Assembly: GCA_963766175.1 (NCBI GenBank)
Contig: CAVXZE010000011.1
Location: 1 to 64,000 of the forward strand
DNA: 64,000 nucleotides
Direction of reading: 5' to 3'
Source: CAVXZE01 sp963766175
GTDB lineage: Bacteria > Myxococcota_A > UBA9160 > UBA6930
Made by a program: the position numbers and the translations under genes. This document shows positions 36,069 to 45,427 of the stretch, in pieces (position 1 is the first letter of the stretch; each line of letters begins with the position of its first letter). The notes under the pieces are model-generated. The model did not search any database. It had not been told where the DNA came from and saw only the letters and a list, made by a program, of their open reading frames with translations.

Positions 36069-36328
36069 CGCCGCCGCAGGTCGTCGAGGGTCACGGTTCG
36101 CGTCGGCAGGGTATCGACGACGTTCTCGAGGAGCGAGGGCAGCTCGCCGAACAGGTCTTCTTCGAGACCGTCGATCTCCAGCGGATCCAGGTCTCCACCA
36201 GGGCGGCTGCGATACCGCGCAAGCGCCTTTCGAAGCTCCCGCTCATGGCCTGGCGCTCACCCCGTCGTGGAAGCCCCGGCTGCGGCTCGGGCGGAGAGGA
36301 GGAAAACCAGCCTTGCTGCGAGCTTCAT
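36050..36328 (-). pseudogene. possible secreted-protein fragment
   Basis: On the minus strand ATG 36328 opens a signal-like peptide (MKLAARLVFLLSARAAAGAS) that meets a TGA 23 codons later. The same frame then stays open and reads ELRKALARYRSRPGGDLDPL, EIDGLEEDLFGELPSLLENV and VDTLPTRTVTLDDLRRRYP, which has the composition of real protein. It runs into the region antisense to the Rieske remnant. I do not recognise the family. It may be a decayed periplasmic protein, or chance in GC-rich DNA. Confidence 0.25.
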
Positions 36329-36340
36329 GAGTCATCCGGG

Positions 36341-37286
36341 CTAGTGATCGATCGTGACCGTGATCCCTCGAGCCTCCAGCACCGTCTTCGCCAGCTCGAG
36401 CGTCGCCTTGGGAAGGGCGTCGATCCCATCATAGGGGTAATCCCTTCCCAGTGCGGGGTACTTGGATCTTCCCCACTGGTGAAAGCCCAGCAGCGAGACC
36501 TTTTCCGCACCCGTCTCCCTTAGGGCCAGGGCCAGCTCCTTCAGATGGGGCGTGGTGTCGTTGTAGCCGGGGATCAAGGGAATCCTGATCCAGACCCTGG
36601 CGTCTTCCGAGTCGAGTGTCTTCCTCAGGTTGTCGAGAATCAGGTCGTTCTTCGCCCCGGTTCCGTCCAGATGCTTCCTCGGGGAGAGATGCTTGAGGTC
36701 GAAGAGGACCAGATCCGTGTGTTCGAGGACCCGCTCCATGGCCCGCCAGCTCGCATGGCCGCTGGTATCGAGGGTGGTGTGAATCGAGCGCTCCTTGCAC
36801 GCCTCGAGAAAACGCCTGGAGAACTCCGGCTGGGAGAGGGGCTCGCCACCCGAGAGGGTCACACCCCCGCCCGAGTTGGTGTAGAAGATCTCGTCTCTGC
36901 AAGCCTCGTCGACGACGTCCTCCAGCTTCATGCGCTGTTCCCGAGATCTCCAGCGCCCCTGACGGGCATGCCTCGACGCAGTCCAGGCACATCGTGCAGG
37001 CGCTTCGATCCAGGCTGGGTGCGCCATCGATCAGCTGGATGGCGCCGACGTCACAGGCCTCCGCGCAGTCTCCGGACTTCTGGCACTGCTGGCTCCGGAA
37101 CAGGATTTCAGGATGGGGCTGCTGGGACTCGGGATTCGAGCACCACTCGCAGCGCAGGGGGCATCCCTTCAAGAAGACGGTGGTGCGGATGCCAGGGCCG
37201 TCCTGGATGCTGTAGCGCTGGATGTGGAATACCACTCCCTCCGAGCCGTCGTCGGCTCGGAGCCCGGGATCGAGTGAACGCGCCAT
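36341..37286 (-). pseudogene. glycyl-radical enzyme activase, one frameshift
   Basis: A radical-SAM activase for the glycyl-radical enzyme before it. From ATG 37286 it reads FHIQRYSIQDGPGIRTTVFL then KGCPLRCEWCSNPES, the C-x3-C-x2-C cluster site, then a two-cluster ferredoxin insert (CQKSGDCAEACDVGA and CTMCLDCVEACPSGAL). An extra C in the CCC at 36940-36942 shifts the frame. The second frame continues QRMKLEDVVDEACRDEIFYT, NSGGGVTLSGGEPL (SAM-binding GGE) and ends VTIDH. Repaired length is 314 residues, usual for PflA/HpdA/BssD-type activases. It begins 30 bases after the enzyme gene, so they are one operon. Probably functional if the extra base is a sequencing error. Confidence 0.8.
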
Positions 37287-37316
37287 TCCGGAGTCCTGAT
37301 CTCCTCCCGGACGCTC

Positions 37317-39710
37317 CTAGAAGCACTGGGGCGTGCGGGCGATGATGGAATCCTGCAGATTCTTGTCCAGATCGATGAAGTAGGCGGCAAAGCCCGCCAC
37401 CCGCACCTGCAGCGTCGAGTATTTCTCCGGGTTCTCCTGGGCATCCTCCAGCATCTCCCGGTTCACGGTGGTGAACTGGATGTGATGGATGCCCAGATCC
37501 CCGAAGGTCTTCAGGTACTGGGCAAAGAGCTGGGCGTTGTGGCCGCTCAGGTAGTCCGGCATGACGCTCTGGTTGAAGAGCTGATTCCAGCTGATCAGGG
37601 GATCCACCTTCGCGACCGATTTGAGCACGGCCGTGGGACCCTTCCGGTCCTTGCCCGCCGTGGGCGAGATCGATCCGTCATTGAAGGGGTCTCCTGCGAG
37701 CCGACCGTCGGGTGTCGCCGCGCAGATCCGGCCGAAGCTCCACCATGCGGTGGCTGCCGTACCATCGGGGATCACGGGTGTGCCCCGATTCGTCCTGCAT
37801 CTCTGGGTCTCCTGGCTGATCCTTTGCGCCAGCTCCCGGGAGATCAGATCCACGTAGTCGTCGTCGTTTCCAAACTTGGGGGCATCCAGGCACGCCTTCC
37901 GCAGATCCTCGTGTCCCTTCCAGTTGTCCTTCAGCGCCTCGATCAGCTCCTCCATGGAGGCCTTCTCATCCTCGAAGACGACCTTCTTGACCGCCGCCAT
38001 CGAGTCCGCCAGCGTGTTCAGGCCAAACAGGGTCACGTCCCGGTAATCCGGCTCGTAGTTCCACTCCCTGGCGTCCTGCGCCCTCTCGATGCAGTCGTCG
38101 AGAAGCGTCGACAGGAAGGGCCTGGGTGCGTGCTCCCGGTAGAGGGCATCGGTCAGGTTCCCGACCAGTACCAGGCGGTGAATGGTCCACTTGTAGTTCT
38201 CCACCGCGGCGTCCATCAGCTCTTCGAAGGAACGGATCTTCTTCGGGTCGATGACCGTTTCGCCAGCCTTCTTGTAGAGCAGATGAGGAATGCCGAGAGC
38301 GCTGGTCAGACAGAGCGGAAGGGGCACACCGCTGGCCCAGGCCGAGATGTGGTTCAGGTTCTTGCCCGGGATGGTGGGCACCATGCAGTTGTTGATCGAA
38401 TAGCTCCTGGCATCTTCCAGGGAGCAGCCCAGGTTCACCAGCCTGACGATGTTCACCTTGTCGTTGAAGATCGCGGGCTGGGGCATCCCTGAGGCCATCA
38501 CCTCGATCGCTTTCTCCACCAGCTTTCCGGGGATGCCATCGTGCCAGCGGAGGGCCAGGGGCGGGACGATGGCACGCACGCTCTTGGTGGCGTCCAGCAC
38601 GATGTAGGAGAGCTCGTTGGTGACGTCGTTGCCCTGTGCGTCGACGCCGCCGATCGTCACGGTCTGGAATCCCAGAGCGCCACCGCCGAAGCCGGACCAG
38701 ATGGGTGCGTGCAGGAAGCCCGTCTCCTGGAACTTCACGAACAGGAATTCCACGAATTCCTGCGCCTCGTCTCTGCTGATCCTGCCCTCGCGAAGATCCC
38801 GCTCGTAGAAGGGGTAGAGGCTCTGGTCCAGTCGAATGCCGCTTCCCACCTGGGGCAGATCGATGAAGTTGATGACGAGGTGCACGAGCCAGTAGCACTG
38901 GAGGGCTTCCTGGAAGGTCCGCGCGGGGTTTTCGGGAACCCACGCGCAGCTCCTGGAGATGGCTTCGAGCTCCTGCTTCCTGGTCGGATCGGTCTCCTTC
39001 TCCGCCAGATCCCGCGCCAGCGCCGCGTATCGCTTCGACCAGGCGATCACCGCTTCCAGGCCGATGGCCATGCCGTCCAGGACGTCCCGTTTCCGCAGGT
39101 ATTCCTCGCCGGTCATGGTTTCGGCCAGGTACTCTTCCTCGAGACTGTCCCTCCGGTCCGCGACCTGCTGAAGGATTCCCTTCAAGCCGAGGATGAAGAT
39201 CTTGTCGTAGTTGGGCGTGGAAGCTTCCCAATTGAAGACCCAGAAGACTTCACTGAGTGCCTCGGGGAGGTAGTTTCTCAAGCGGTGATGGATGGAGAAG
39301 TTCCCCCAGTAGTCACAGATCTCCTCCAGCTCCTTTCTCCCCTCGTCGGAGAGCATGCACTCGTAGACCTGCCCCGGGGCGGTCTCTCTCTTGATCCATT
39401 TCCACGCCAGCTCGGGATAGAAGGGAACGGAGTCCGAGTTGGAGGCGTAGTTGCCGACGATCATCTCGCCGGGCCGGATGTAGAGGGTCATCTGCTCGAG
39501 GATGTGGGCGAGGGCCTTGGCCCTCCGGAGCACCATGGGCTCGTGCTCGGTCTGGCGGTAGGACTCCGTGACCAGCCGCGCCCTCTCCAGGTCCAAGGTC
39601 CAGGCAAACCCGGGCCGGGTCGCTCTGACCTCTTCACTCAGCTCCGTTAGAGCTATTTGCTGCGCCTTGATGGGCGTGTTCACCATCAGCGCTTGGGTCC
39701 TCGAAGACAT
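37317..39710 (-). CDS. glycyl-radical enzyme with C-M-V-P active site
   Basis: A 797-residue PFL-like glycyl-radical enzyme. ATG 39710 is chosen because GGGGGA stands 7 bases before it. A further 23 codons upstream do not look like the family. The radical glycine is G773 in LQVRVAGFAAYFIDL, and the thiyl-radical cysteine is C442 in SINNCMVPTIPG. The glutamate two residues after the cysteine that is typical of diol dehydratases, choline lyase and 4-hydroxyphenylacetate decarboxylase (C-x-E) is replaced by valine. This argues against an ordinary eliminating enzyme and leaves X-succinate synthase-like addition, a different decarboxylation, or an unknown reaction. It is followed by its activase. 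The substrate is unassigned. Confidence 0.85.
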   Translation of the reverse strand: MSSRTQALMVNTPIKAQQIALTELSEEVRATRPGFAWTLDLERARLVTESYRQTEHEPMVLRRAKALAHILEQMTLYIRPGEMIVGNYASNSDSVPFYPELAWKWIKRETAPGQVYECMLSDEGRKELEEICDYWGNFSIHHRLRNYLPEALSEVFWVFNWEASTPNYDKIFILGLKGILQQVADRRDSLEEEYLAETMTGEEYLRKRDVLDGMAIGLEAVIAWSKRYAALARDLAEKETDPTRKQELEAISRSCAWVPENPARTFQEALQCYWLVHLVINFIDLPQVGSGIRLDQSLYPFYERDLREGRISRDEAQEFVEFLFVKFQETGFLHAPIWSGFGGGALGFQTVTIGGVDAQGNDVTNELSYIVLDATKSVRAIVPPLALRWHDGIPGKLVEKAIEVMASGMPQPAIFNDKVNIVRLVNLGCSLEDARSYSINNCMVPTIPGKNLNHISAWASGVPLPLCLTSALGIPHLLYKKAGETVIDPKKIRSFEELMDAAVENYKWTIHRLVLVGNLTDALYREHAPRPFLSTLLDDCIERAQDAREWNYEPDYRDVTLFGLNTLADSMAAVKKVVFEDEKASMEELIEALKDNWKGHEDLRKACLDAPKFGNDDDYVDLISRELAQRISQETQRCRTNRGTPVIPDGTAATAWWSFGRICAATPDGRLAGDPFNDGSISPTAGKDRKGPTAVLKSVAKVDPLISWNQLFNQSVMPDYLSGHNAQLFAQYLKTFGDLGIHHIQFTTVNREMLEDAQENPEKYSTLQVRVAGFAAYFIDLDKNLQDSIIARTPQCF

Positions 39711-39954
39711 CGGCTTTCCCCCTAGGGCTTCGGGCAGGCCCTGTCCGCAGCTGCATCGTTCGGCGCGCGGGCGCACCACGAGAGAATGCCGCAGCGGGCT
39801 CTCAGCGGCCAGACTCCGTAGGAGAGGCTCGCCGGCGGCAGCGGATCGTGCCCGAACCGCTCCGGGCTCTCGAATGCCGGTTCTTGCGCGGCACTTGCGA
39901 TCGGTGAGACTGTGGCGCGGTTTTCAGTGACTTCCGAGGAGCGCGAACGGGACC

Positions 39955-41379
39955 ATGAGCAGCCATATGACCCCCGAGGAGTTCCGGCGGCGGGGATACC
40001 AGACCATCGACTGGATCGCGCGTTACCTCGAACGGCTCGAGGAGTTTCCGGTGATGTCGCGGGTGAAGCCCGGTGAGATTCGCGAGCAATTGCCGCCCGC
40101 GGCACCGGAGGTGGGTGAGCCGTTCGAGGAGGTGCTCGCCGATCTCGAGCGCGTGATCCTGCCGGGCATCACCCACTGGCAGGCGCCTGGCTTCTTCGGC
40201 TTCTTCCCGGCCAGCAGCTCGCCGCCGGCGATCCTCGGCGATCTTCTCGCTTCCGGTCTCGGGGTGCAGGGGATGCTGTGGGCGACCAGCCCGGCTTGTA
40301 CCGAGCTGGAGACCCATCTGCTCGACTGGCTGGTCGACATGCTCGATCTGCCCGGCCGCTTCAAGTCGTCCATCGGTGGCGGCGTCATCCAGGACTCCGC
40401 CTCCAGCGCCAGTCTCTGCGCGCTACTCGCCGCGCGTGAACGGACGACCGGCTACCAGAGCAACGAGCGGGGAGTGCGCGATGAGCTCACCGTCTACACC
40501 TCGAACCAGGCGCACTCTTCCATCGAGAAGGCGGTGATGATCGCGGGTCTCGGCCGCGAGCAGCTCCGACTGATCGATGTCGACGACAGCTTTGCGATGC
40601 AGGTCGCGGCCCTCGCTGCCGCGATCGAGACCGATCTCGCCGCCGGTCGCAAACCCTGCTTCGTGAGCGCCACCGTGGGCACCACGTCGTCGAACGGACT
40701 CGACGACCTGCGCGGCATTGGCGCCCTCTGCCGCGAGCGCGGCATCTGGCTGCACGTCGATGCCGCCATGAGCGGGACCGCCGCTCTCTGCCCGGAGTTC
40801 CGCTACATCCACGACGGACTGGAGTATGCCGACAGCTACTGCTTCAACCCCCACAAGTGGATGCTCACCAACTTCGACTGCGACTGCATGTTCGTCGCGG
40901 ACAGCGAGCCACTGATCCGCGCGCTCAGCATCCTTCCCGAATACCTGAAGAACGAGGCGACACAGACGGGTGCCGTGATCGACTATCGCGACTGGCAGAT
41001 CCCGCTCGGCCGCCGCTTTCGAGCGCTCAAGCTGTGGCTGGTGATCCGTCACTACGGCGTCGAAGGACTGCGCGCACACATCGAGAAGCACGTGAGCTGG
41101 GCGAGAGAATTCGCGGACTGGGTAGAGGAGAGCGACGAATTCGAGCTCGCCGCACCCGCGCCCCTCAACCTGGTCTGCTTTCGCCACCGGGAGGGAGACG
41201 AGTTCAACGAACGGCTCCTGGCCCGCCTGAACCAGAGCGGGGAGCAGTATCTCACCCACACCAAGCTCGCCGGCCGCTACACGCTCCGAATGGCGATCGG
41301 CGGGACATGGACCGAGCGCCGCCACGTCGAGGGCGTCTGGCGAAGGATCATCGAGCTCGCCTCAGAGCTCGAAAGGTGA
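39955..41379 (+). CDS. aromatic L-amino acid decarboxylase family protein
   Basis: A 474-residue group II PLP decarboxylase of the DDC/tryptophan-tyrosine decarboxylase type. The N-terminal TPEEFRRRGYQTIDWIARYL, PGITHWQAPGFFGFFPA, WLHVDAAMSGTAALCPE, and the PLP lysine K301 in NPHKWMLTNFDCDC are all clear. It would turn Phe, Tyr, Trp or DOPA into the amine with loss of CO2. Its full length (about 470-480) agrees with the family. It is divergent from the glycyl-radical enzyme gene, with about 245 bases between their starts and no clear operator. The ribosome-binding site is weak, so ATG 39967 (MTPEEF) is an alternative start. Confidence 0.88.
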   Translation: MSSHMTPEEFRRRGYQTIDWIARYLERLEEFPVMSRVKPGEIREQLPPAAPEVGEPFEEVLADLERVILPGITHWQAPGFFGFFPASSSPPAILGDLLASGLGVQGMLWATSPACTELETHLLDWLVDMLDLPGRFKSSIGGGVIQDSASSASLCALLAARERTTGYQSNERGVRDELTVYTSNQAHSSIEKAVMIAGLGREQLRLIDVDDSFAMQVAALAAAIETDLAAGRKPCFVSATVGTTSSNGLDDLRGIGALCRERGIWLHVDAAMSGTAALCPEFRYIHDGLEYADSYCFNPHKWMLTNFDCDCMFVADSEPLIRALSILPEYLKNEATQTGAVIDYRDWQIPLGRRFRALKLWLVIRHYGVEGLRAHIEKHVSWAREFADWVEESDEFELAAPAPLNLVCFRHREGDEFNERLLARLNQSGEQYLTHTKLAGRYTLRMAIGGTWTERRHVEGVWRRIIELASELER

Positions 41380-41455
41380 ATCGCAGTAGTAAGTTACAGG
41401 TAGATGAGAGAATCGACCTGACAGGTCGGACGGGGGCGCGCAGCTCCGCTCGAGC

Positions 41456-43423
41456 CTACGGCGCGTCCTCACCCAACACCACGGCGAGCAGGCCCGCGCC
41501 GTACTTCTCCCGCCTGGCGGGTCCGATCCCGTGCGCGAGCTCCAGCTCCTGGAGACTGCGGGGGCGCAGCAGGGCGATTTCGCGCAGAGTGCGGTCGCTG
41601 GCGACCACGTAGGGGGGGACGCCCTCGCTGCGCGCGAGAGCGAGGCGGTGGCGACGAAGCGCTTCGAACAGCGCACCCCCCTCGGCATCGAGCGCTTCCG
41701 GCTTGGCGTCCGCGCGCTGGCTCGGGCCTCGGGGCAGAATTGCGGTCTTCGGCGCACGGGGGACCGCGATCGGAGGGAGCAGCAGGTTCGCCGGGCGCTC
41801 CTCTCGCATCACCGCGCGCCCGGCCTCGGTCAGCACGATCACGGGGCGATCGGTGCCCTGGAAGTCCGCCCAGCCGGCCGTCACGCAGCGCCGCAGCAGG
41901 CGCAGCAGCCAGTCCTCGGAATGCTCGGAGAGCGTTCCGTGAGTCGGGGTCCGATCCAGTCCGGCGCGAGCGAGCCGGGGATCCGGAGACCCCCGCAGCA
42001 GCTTGGCTGCCGCTCCCAGTCCGAAGCGCCCGTGGATGCGCGCGACGGCCGAGAGCGCCTTGCGCACGACGGTGCTCACGGCTTCGGGGTCGGGCCCCTG
42101 CTCTCCGTCTTCGAGGCGAAGGCAGACGTCACAGTGGCCGCAGCCGGCGAGAGTCTCCTCCTCGTCGCCGAAGTAGCGCAGCACCGCGTCGTGGCGGCAG
42201 CTCCCACCTTCCGCGTAACGCATCAGCTCGAGGAAGAGCTCCCACTTGTGTCGCACCAGCGCGGGATCCAGCGTCTGCCCATCGCCGCCCCTCTCGATCA
42301 GGCGGCGCCGCAGGGCCATGTCGCCTGGCGAGACCAGGAGCAATCCGTGGCAGTCACCGCCGTCGCGGCCGGCGCGGCCCACCTCCTGGTAGTAGGATTC
42401 GATCGAGCCCGGCGGCGCCAGGTGGATCACGGCCCGCACGTCGGGCCGGTCGATCCCCATCCCGAAGGCGTTGGTGGCGACCACCACCTCCGTCTCGCCC
42501 CGGGAGAAGCCGCGCTGGACCGCGTCGCGTTGGGCGCCGTTCATCCCCGCGTGGTAGGCGGCGGCTCGCCAGCCAGCGGCGGCGAGGCGGGTGGCCTCCT
42601 CTTCCGTCCCTTTGCGCGTGGGCGCGTAGACGATGCTGGAGCCCCGACCCGCGCCGGGTGCGCCCAGCGCCTCGGCGAGAGCCGCGTCCACGCGTGCCTC
42701 CCGCTCGCGCTTCCCGCCCGGCTCGGACACGCGCAGGGAGAGGTTGGGGCGCGCGAAGCCGCGCAGGATCTGGGGCGTGTCGGCCTCCAGGCCCAGGCGC
42801 TCCAGGATCTCGTCTCGCACTACGGGCGTGGCCGTGGCGGTGCAAGCCAGGACGAGCGCCGCGGGAAACTCGGCCAGCAGCTCCCCCAGCTGCAGGTACT
42901 CGGGTCGGAAGTCGTGCCCCCACTCGCTGATGCAGTGCGCCTCGTCCACGGCGATCAGCGGACAGTCGAGTTCGCGCAGCAGCGAGCGGAAGCCCGCGAA
43001 GGCGAGCCGCTCGGGCGCCGCGTAGACGATCTCAAAGGCCCCCCGCTGGATGTCGGCCATGCGCTGGCGCATCTCCCGTGCGTCCAGGGTTGCAGCCAGG
43101 AAGCTCGCGGCGATGCCGCGGGCTTGAAGAGCGCTCACCTGGTCGTGCATCAGGGAGACGAGCGGCGAGATCACCAGCGTGGTTCCGGGCAGAAGCGTGG
43201 CGGGGAGCTGATAGATCAGGCTCTTGCCACCGCCCGTCGGCGCCACCAGCAGCAGCCGCCGGGCACGCAGCAGAGTCTCGATGGCCTCGCGCTGGCCGGC
43301 GCGAAAAGTGCTGTGGCCGAGCCGGTGCAGGCCTCCCTCCAGGCCGAGACGCACGCGGCTCTCGAGATCGGCTTCGGAGCGCGACTTCGCCGGGTGGCTT
43401 CGCGTTGGGGGATGGATCGACAT
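41456..43423 (-). CDS. recQ: ATP-dependent DNA helicase RecQ
   Basis: A 3'-5' DNA helicase of about 655 residues. Motif I (LVAPTGGGKS), motif Ia (VISPLVSLMHDQV), the RecQ-type DEAH box with aromatic loop (VDEAHCISEWGHDFRPEYLQ), ATNAFGMGIDRPDVRAVIH and QEVGRAGRDG are all present. They are followed by the zinc-binding RQC cysteines (SCRHDAVLRYFGDEEETLAG then CGHCDVC). An HRDC domain occupies the last ~80 residues (LARSEGVPPYVVASDRTLRE). An in-frame GTG at 43465 would add 14 residues. ATG 43423 is taken here. It acts in recombination and repair and has no link to the metabolic neighbours. Confidence 0.92.
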   Translation of the reverse strand: MSIHPPTRSHPAKSRSEADLESRVRLGLEGGLHRLGHSTFRAGQREAIETLLRARRLLLVAPTGGGKSLIYQLPATLLPGTTLVISPLVSLMHDQVSALQARGIAASFLAATLDAREMRQRMADIQRGAFEIVYAAPERLAFAGFRSLLRELDCPLIAVDEAHCISEWGHDFRPEYLQLGELLAEFPAALVLACTATATPVVRDEILERLGLEADTPQILRGFARPNLSLRVSEPGGKREREARVDAALAEALGAPGAGRGSSIVYAPTRKGTEEEATRLAAAGWRAAAYHAGMNGAQRDAVQRGFSRGETEVVVATNAFGMGIDRPDVRAVIHLAPPGSIESYYQEVGRAGRDGGDCHGLLLVSPGDMALRRRLIERGGDGQTLDPALVRHKWELFLELMRYAEGGSCRHDAVLRYFGDEEETLAGCGHCDVCLRLEDGEQGPDPEAVSTVVRKALSAVARIHGRFGLGAAAKLLRGSPDPRLARAGLDRTPTHGTLSEHSEDWLLRLLRRCVTAGWADFQGTDRPVIVLTEAGRAVMREERPANLLLPPIAVPRAPKTAILPRGPSQRADAKPEALDAEGGALFEALRRHRLALARSEGVPPYVVASDRTLREIALLRPRSLQELELAHGIGPARREKYGAGLLAVVLGEDAP

Positions 43424-43471
43424 GGTGGCACGCTGTTCGGGAACATCGGGTGAGCGAATTCGCACGGCACT

Positions 43472-43656
43472 CTAGCCCGCTTTTCTCAGCAGGTCGCGTA
43501 GCGAGGGCGCCGAGAGTGCCTCAGATTCGCGGCCCTCGGACCGGAGGGAGCCGAAGGCGTACTTGGCAGTACGTCGAGGCGGCCGGAGGGAGAAGGTCGC
43601 GAATCTGTGGTGCTATCGGCGTCCGCAGTCGCGAGCTGGTGAGAAATGCGGGCTAG
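43472..43656. repeat. 185-bp imperfect inverted-repeat element
   Basis: Two arms of about 88 bases face each other across a short centre (GTAC-TTGGCA-GTAC at 43559-43572). The ends are CTAGCCCGC and GCGGGCTAG, and inner matched parts include TTTCTCA-CAG-TCGCG, GCGCCGAGAG against a near complement, and CAGATTCGCG against CGCGAATCTG. The arms pair over nearly their whole length, so the RNA or single strand would form one long hairpin. It lies between recQ and the DUF1329 gene, both on the minus strand. It could be a MITE-like or REP-type mobile repeat, or a structured terminator. It codes for no convincing protein. The ~200 bases after it (43657-43858) hold nothing recognisable. Confidence 0.75.
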
Positions 43657-43858
43657 GCCGGACGCGCCGGGGGCGGGCAACCGGTGAACGCCGCGTCACG
43701 GGCGGGGCGTGAACCCACGATGACACGCGGCCTCGCTGCGAGCTTCTCGGGCCCGGAGGACGCTCGTCGGCGCAGGCACGTGACTCCCACCCCCACCTGA
43801 TCCTCGAAGACCGATCTCGGGGAACGGACGGGCCGAATCACGCTGGAGCCGTTTCGGT

Positions 43859-45160
43859 CTAGTAGCTTCTGTCGAGGCGACCCACGTCGATGTAGCGGCG
43901 GACCTTGCCCCTGCTCAGAGGCGTTCCGTGGCTGTCCCAGAACTCGATCCGGTTTCCGGTGCCGGTCTGGGTGTTGACGATGGTGTCGCTGACGATCCGC
44001 ATGTCGTTGGGCGCCTCGATACCTGCCCAGCCGACATAGTAGTCCGGATCTTCCTCACTCCAGCGGTGGTTGTGCCAGATGATCTTCCAGAGCTCCTTCT
44101 TGCGGTCGTAGGCGAAGGAGTACAGCGCGGCCATCGTCTCCTTGTCGAGATAGATGTCCTTGTGATCGTACGGGTGATCCGCGTTCCTCGGAGTGAAGCG
44201 CAGCTTGATCGCCCTGCGCATCTCCCAGTTGTCAGACGCGTAGGAGAGACCGTAAGGGCCGAAGTTGTGGTCCTTGCTGTACGGATACGCCTTTACCCGC
44301 GAGTTCATCGGCGCGATGATGTCCATCTCGCCGAGGCATTCCCACGCATACTGAGGAGGAATGCCGGCGAAGCTTCGCAGATCGTCGAAGGTGAAGTCGG
44401 TGCCCGAGACGGCATCGGTGCGCTGGGCCGAGGAGACCCGCCGTACGCGGCGAAGGGTGGGAACGTACACCCAGGTGTCGTCGTTCTTGGCCTGCGACTC
44501 CGGCCTGTCGGAGTTCTTGTAGCGATAGCTCAGCAGCTTGATCCCCCGGGCGTCGAAGGGCGCGTCGACCTCGATCCCGAAGGCCAGCTTGCGCCTCTCG
44601 CCCCGGAACAGATCCCCGTCGGTCTCGTCGAGGTACTCCTTCTCGACCCGGTGGGAGAGTTGGACGGTCTTCGAAGTGCCTTCGTAGTACAGGGGGAGCT
44701 CCTCGCCCCGGTCCCAGTAGGAGTAGTAGTACCGGCTGGCGGCCCCGTCCCCCTCCCACTGATAGTCGAAATTCCAGATGATCTTGTCGCCCGCCCGGGG
44801 ATCGCCCAGGCAGTCGATCTCCTCCATGGGGAACGGCTGACCGGCCGTGTAGTTCTCCAGGCTGCTTTCCGGGCCGACCCGTGGCTGGCCCTTGAACCGG
44901 GCGGTGGCCGCCTGGTACTCGGGGGCCGGGGAATAGTCGCGGAAGAACGGACCGATCTCGAGCTGCATCCCCTCGTAGAAGAAGAAGTCCCGATTCGACC
45001 AGAACTCCGGTGGCAGAAAGGGCTTCAGGGACTCGATCTTGTCCATGGTGATCACGTCCCCTTCCTCGAAGATCGGGTCCCCTGGACCGACGTCCTCTTG
45101 CTGTGCGGCTACCGGAGAAGCCAATATCAGCGAGACAAGCCAGACCGGGCACAGTCGCAT
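43859..45160 (-). CDS. DUF1329 periplasmic/outer-membrane protein
   Basis: A 433-residue DUF1329 protein with a clear signal peptide (MRLCPVWLVSLILASPVAAQ). ATG 45160 is supported by GGAGG 5 bases upstream. Family segments include DVITMDKIESLKPFLPPEFW, the tyrosine-rich DYQWEGDGAASRYYYSYW, TWVYVPTLRRVRRVSSAQRT, FTFDDLRSFAGIPPQYAWEC and RKELWKIIWHNHRWSEEDPD. The fold is related to LolB-like lipid carriers, and the genes are often seen near hydrophobic-substrate degradation or RND export genes in Proteobacteria. No such partner is adjacent here. Likely role: handling of hydrophobic molecules at the outer membrane. Confidence 0.85.
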   Translation of the reverse strand: MRLCPVWLVSLILASPVAAQQEDVGPGDPIFEEGDVITMDKIESLKPFLPPEFWSNRDFFFYEGMQLEIGPFFRDYSPAPEYQAATARFKGQPRVGPESSLENYTAGQPFPMEEIDCLGDPRAGDKIIWNFDYQWEGDGAASRYYYSYWDRGEELPLYYEGTSKTVQLSHRVEKEYLDETDGDLFRGERRKLAFGIEVDAPFDARGIKLLSYRYKNSDRPESQAKNDDTWVYVPTLRRVRRVSSAQRTDAVSGTDFTFDDLRSFAGIPPQYAWECLGEMDIIAPMNSRVKAYPYSKDHNFGPYGLSYASDNWEMRRAIKLRFTPRNADHPYDHKDIYLDKETMAALYSFAYDRKKELWKIIWHNHRWSEEDPDYYVGWAGIEAPNDMRIVSDTIVNTQTGTGNRIEFWDSHGTPLSRGKVRRYIDVGRLDRSY

Positions 45161-45427
45161 ACGACCTCCTCTTCCTGCCCGCACCCGATATTTCTCAAGG
45201 TGCCTGGACCCAATCATCAGACGACCCAACACCGGACTGCGTTTCAGGTTTCTTCGTCGCTTCGTCTCGCGGCATTCCGCGCTGCGTCCGCCACAGGTCT
45301 ATCTGCCAGTGCATTCCGAATCCATGCCCGTTCACCTCGCTGATGCGACACACGCAGGATTCGGTTTGGACCTCGACTGCCTGATCGGTGTGCCTGCCGA
45401 GATGAAATCAACCTGTTTGCCGCGCTG

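Noticed and set aside
36257..36328. TGA in the secreted-protein fragment as selenocysteine
   Set aside because: No selenocysteine-insertion hairpin was recognised after the codon, the position is right after a signal peptide, and the surrounding region is full of gene remnants.
41531..43453. A long plus-strand frame (about 640 codons) opposite recQ
   Set aside because: It is antisense to RecQ, whose helicase motifs are unmistakable. The plus-strand product has no recognisable domain and only the composition expected from GC-rich antisense frames.
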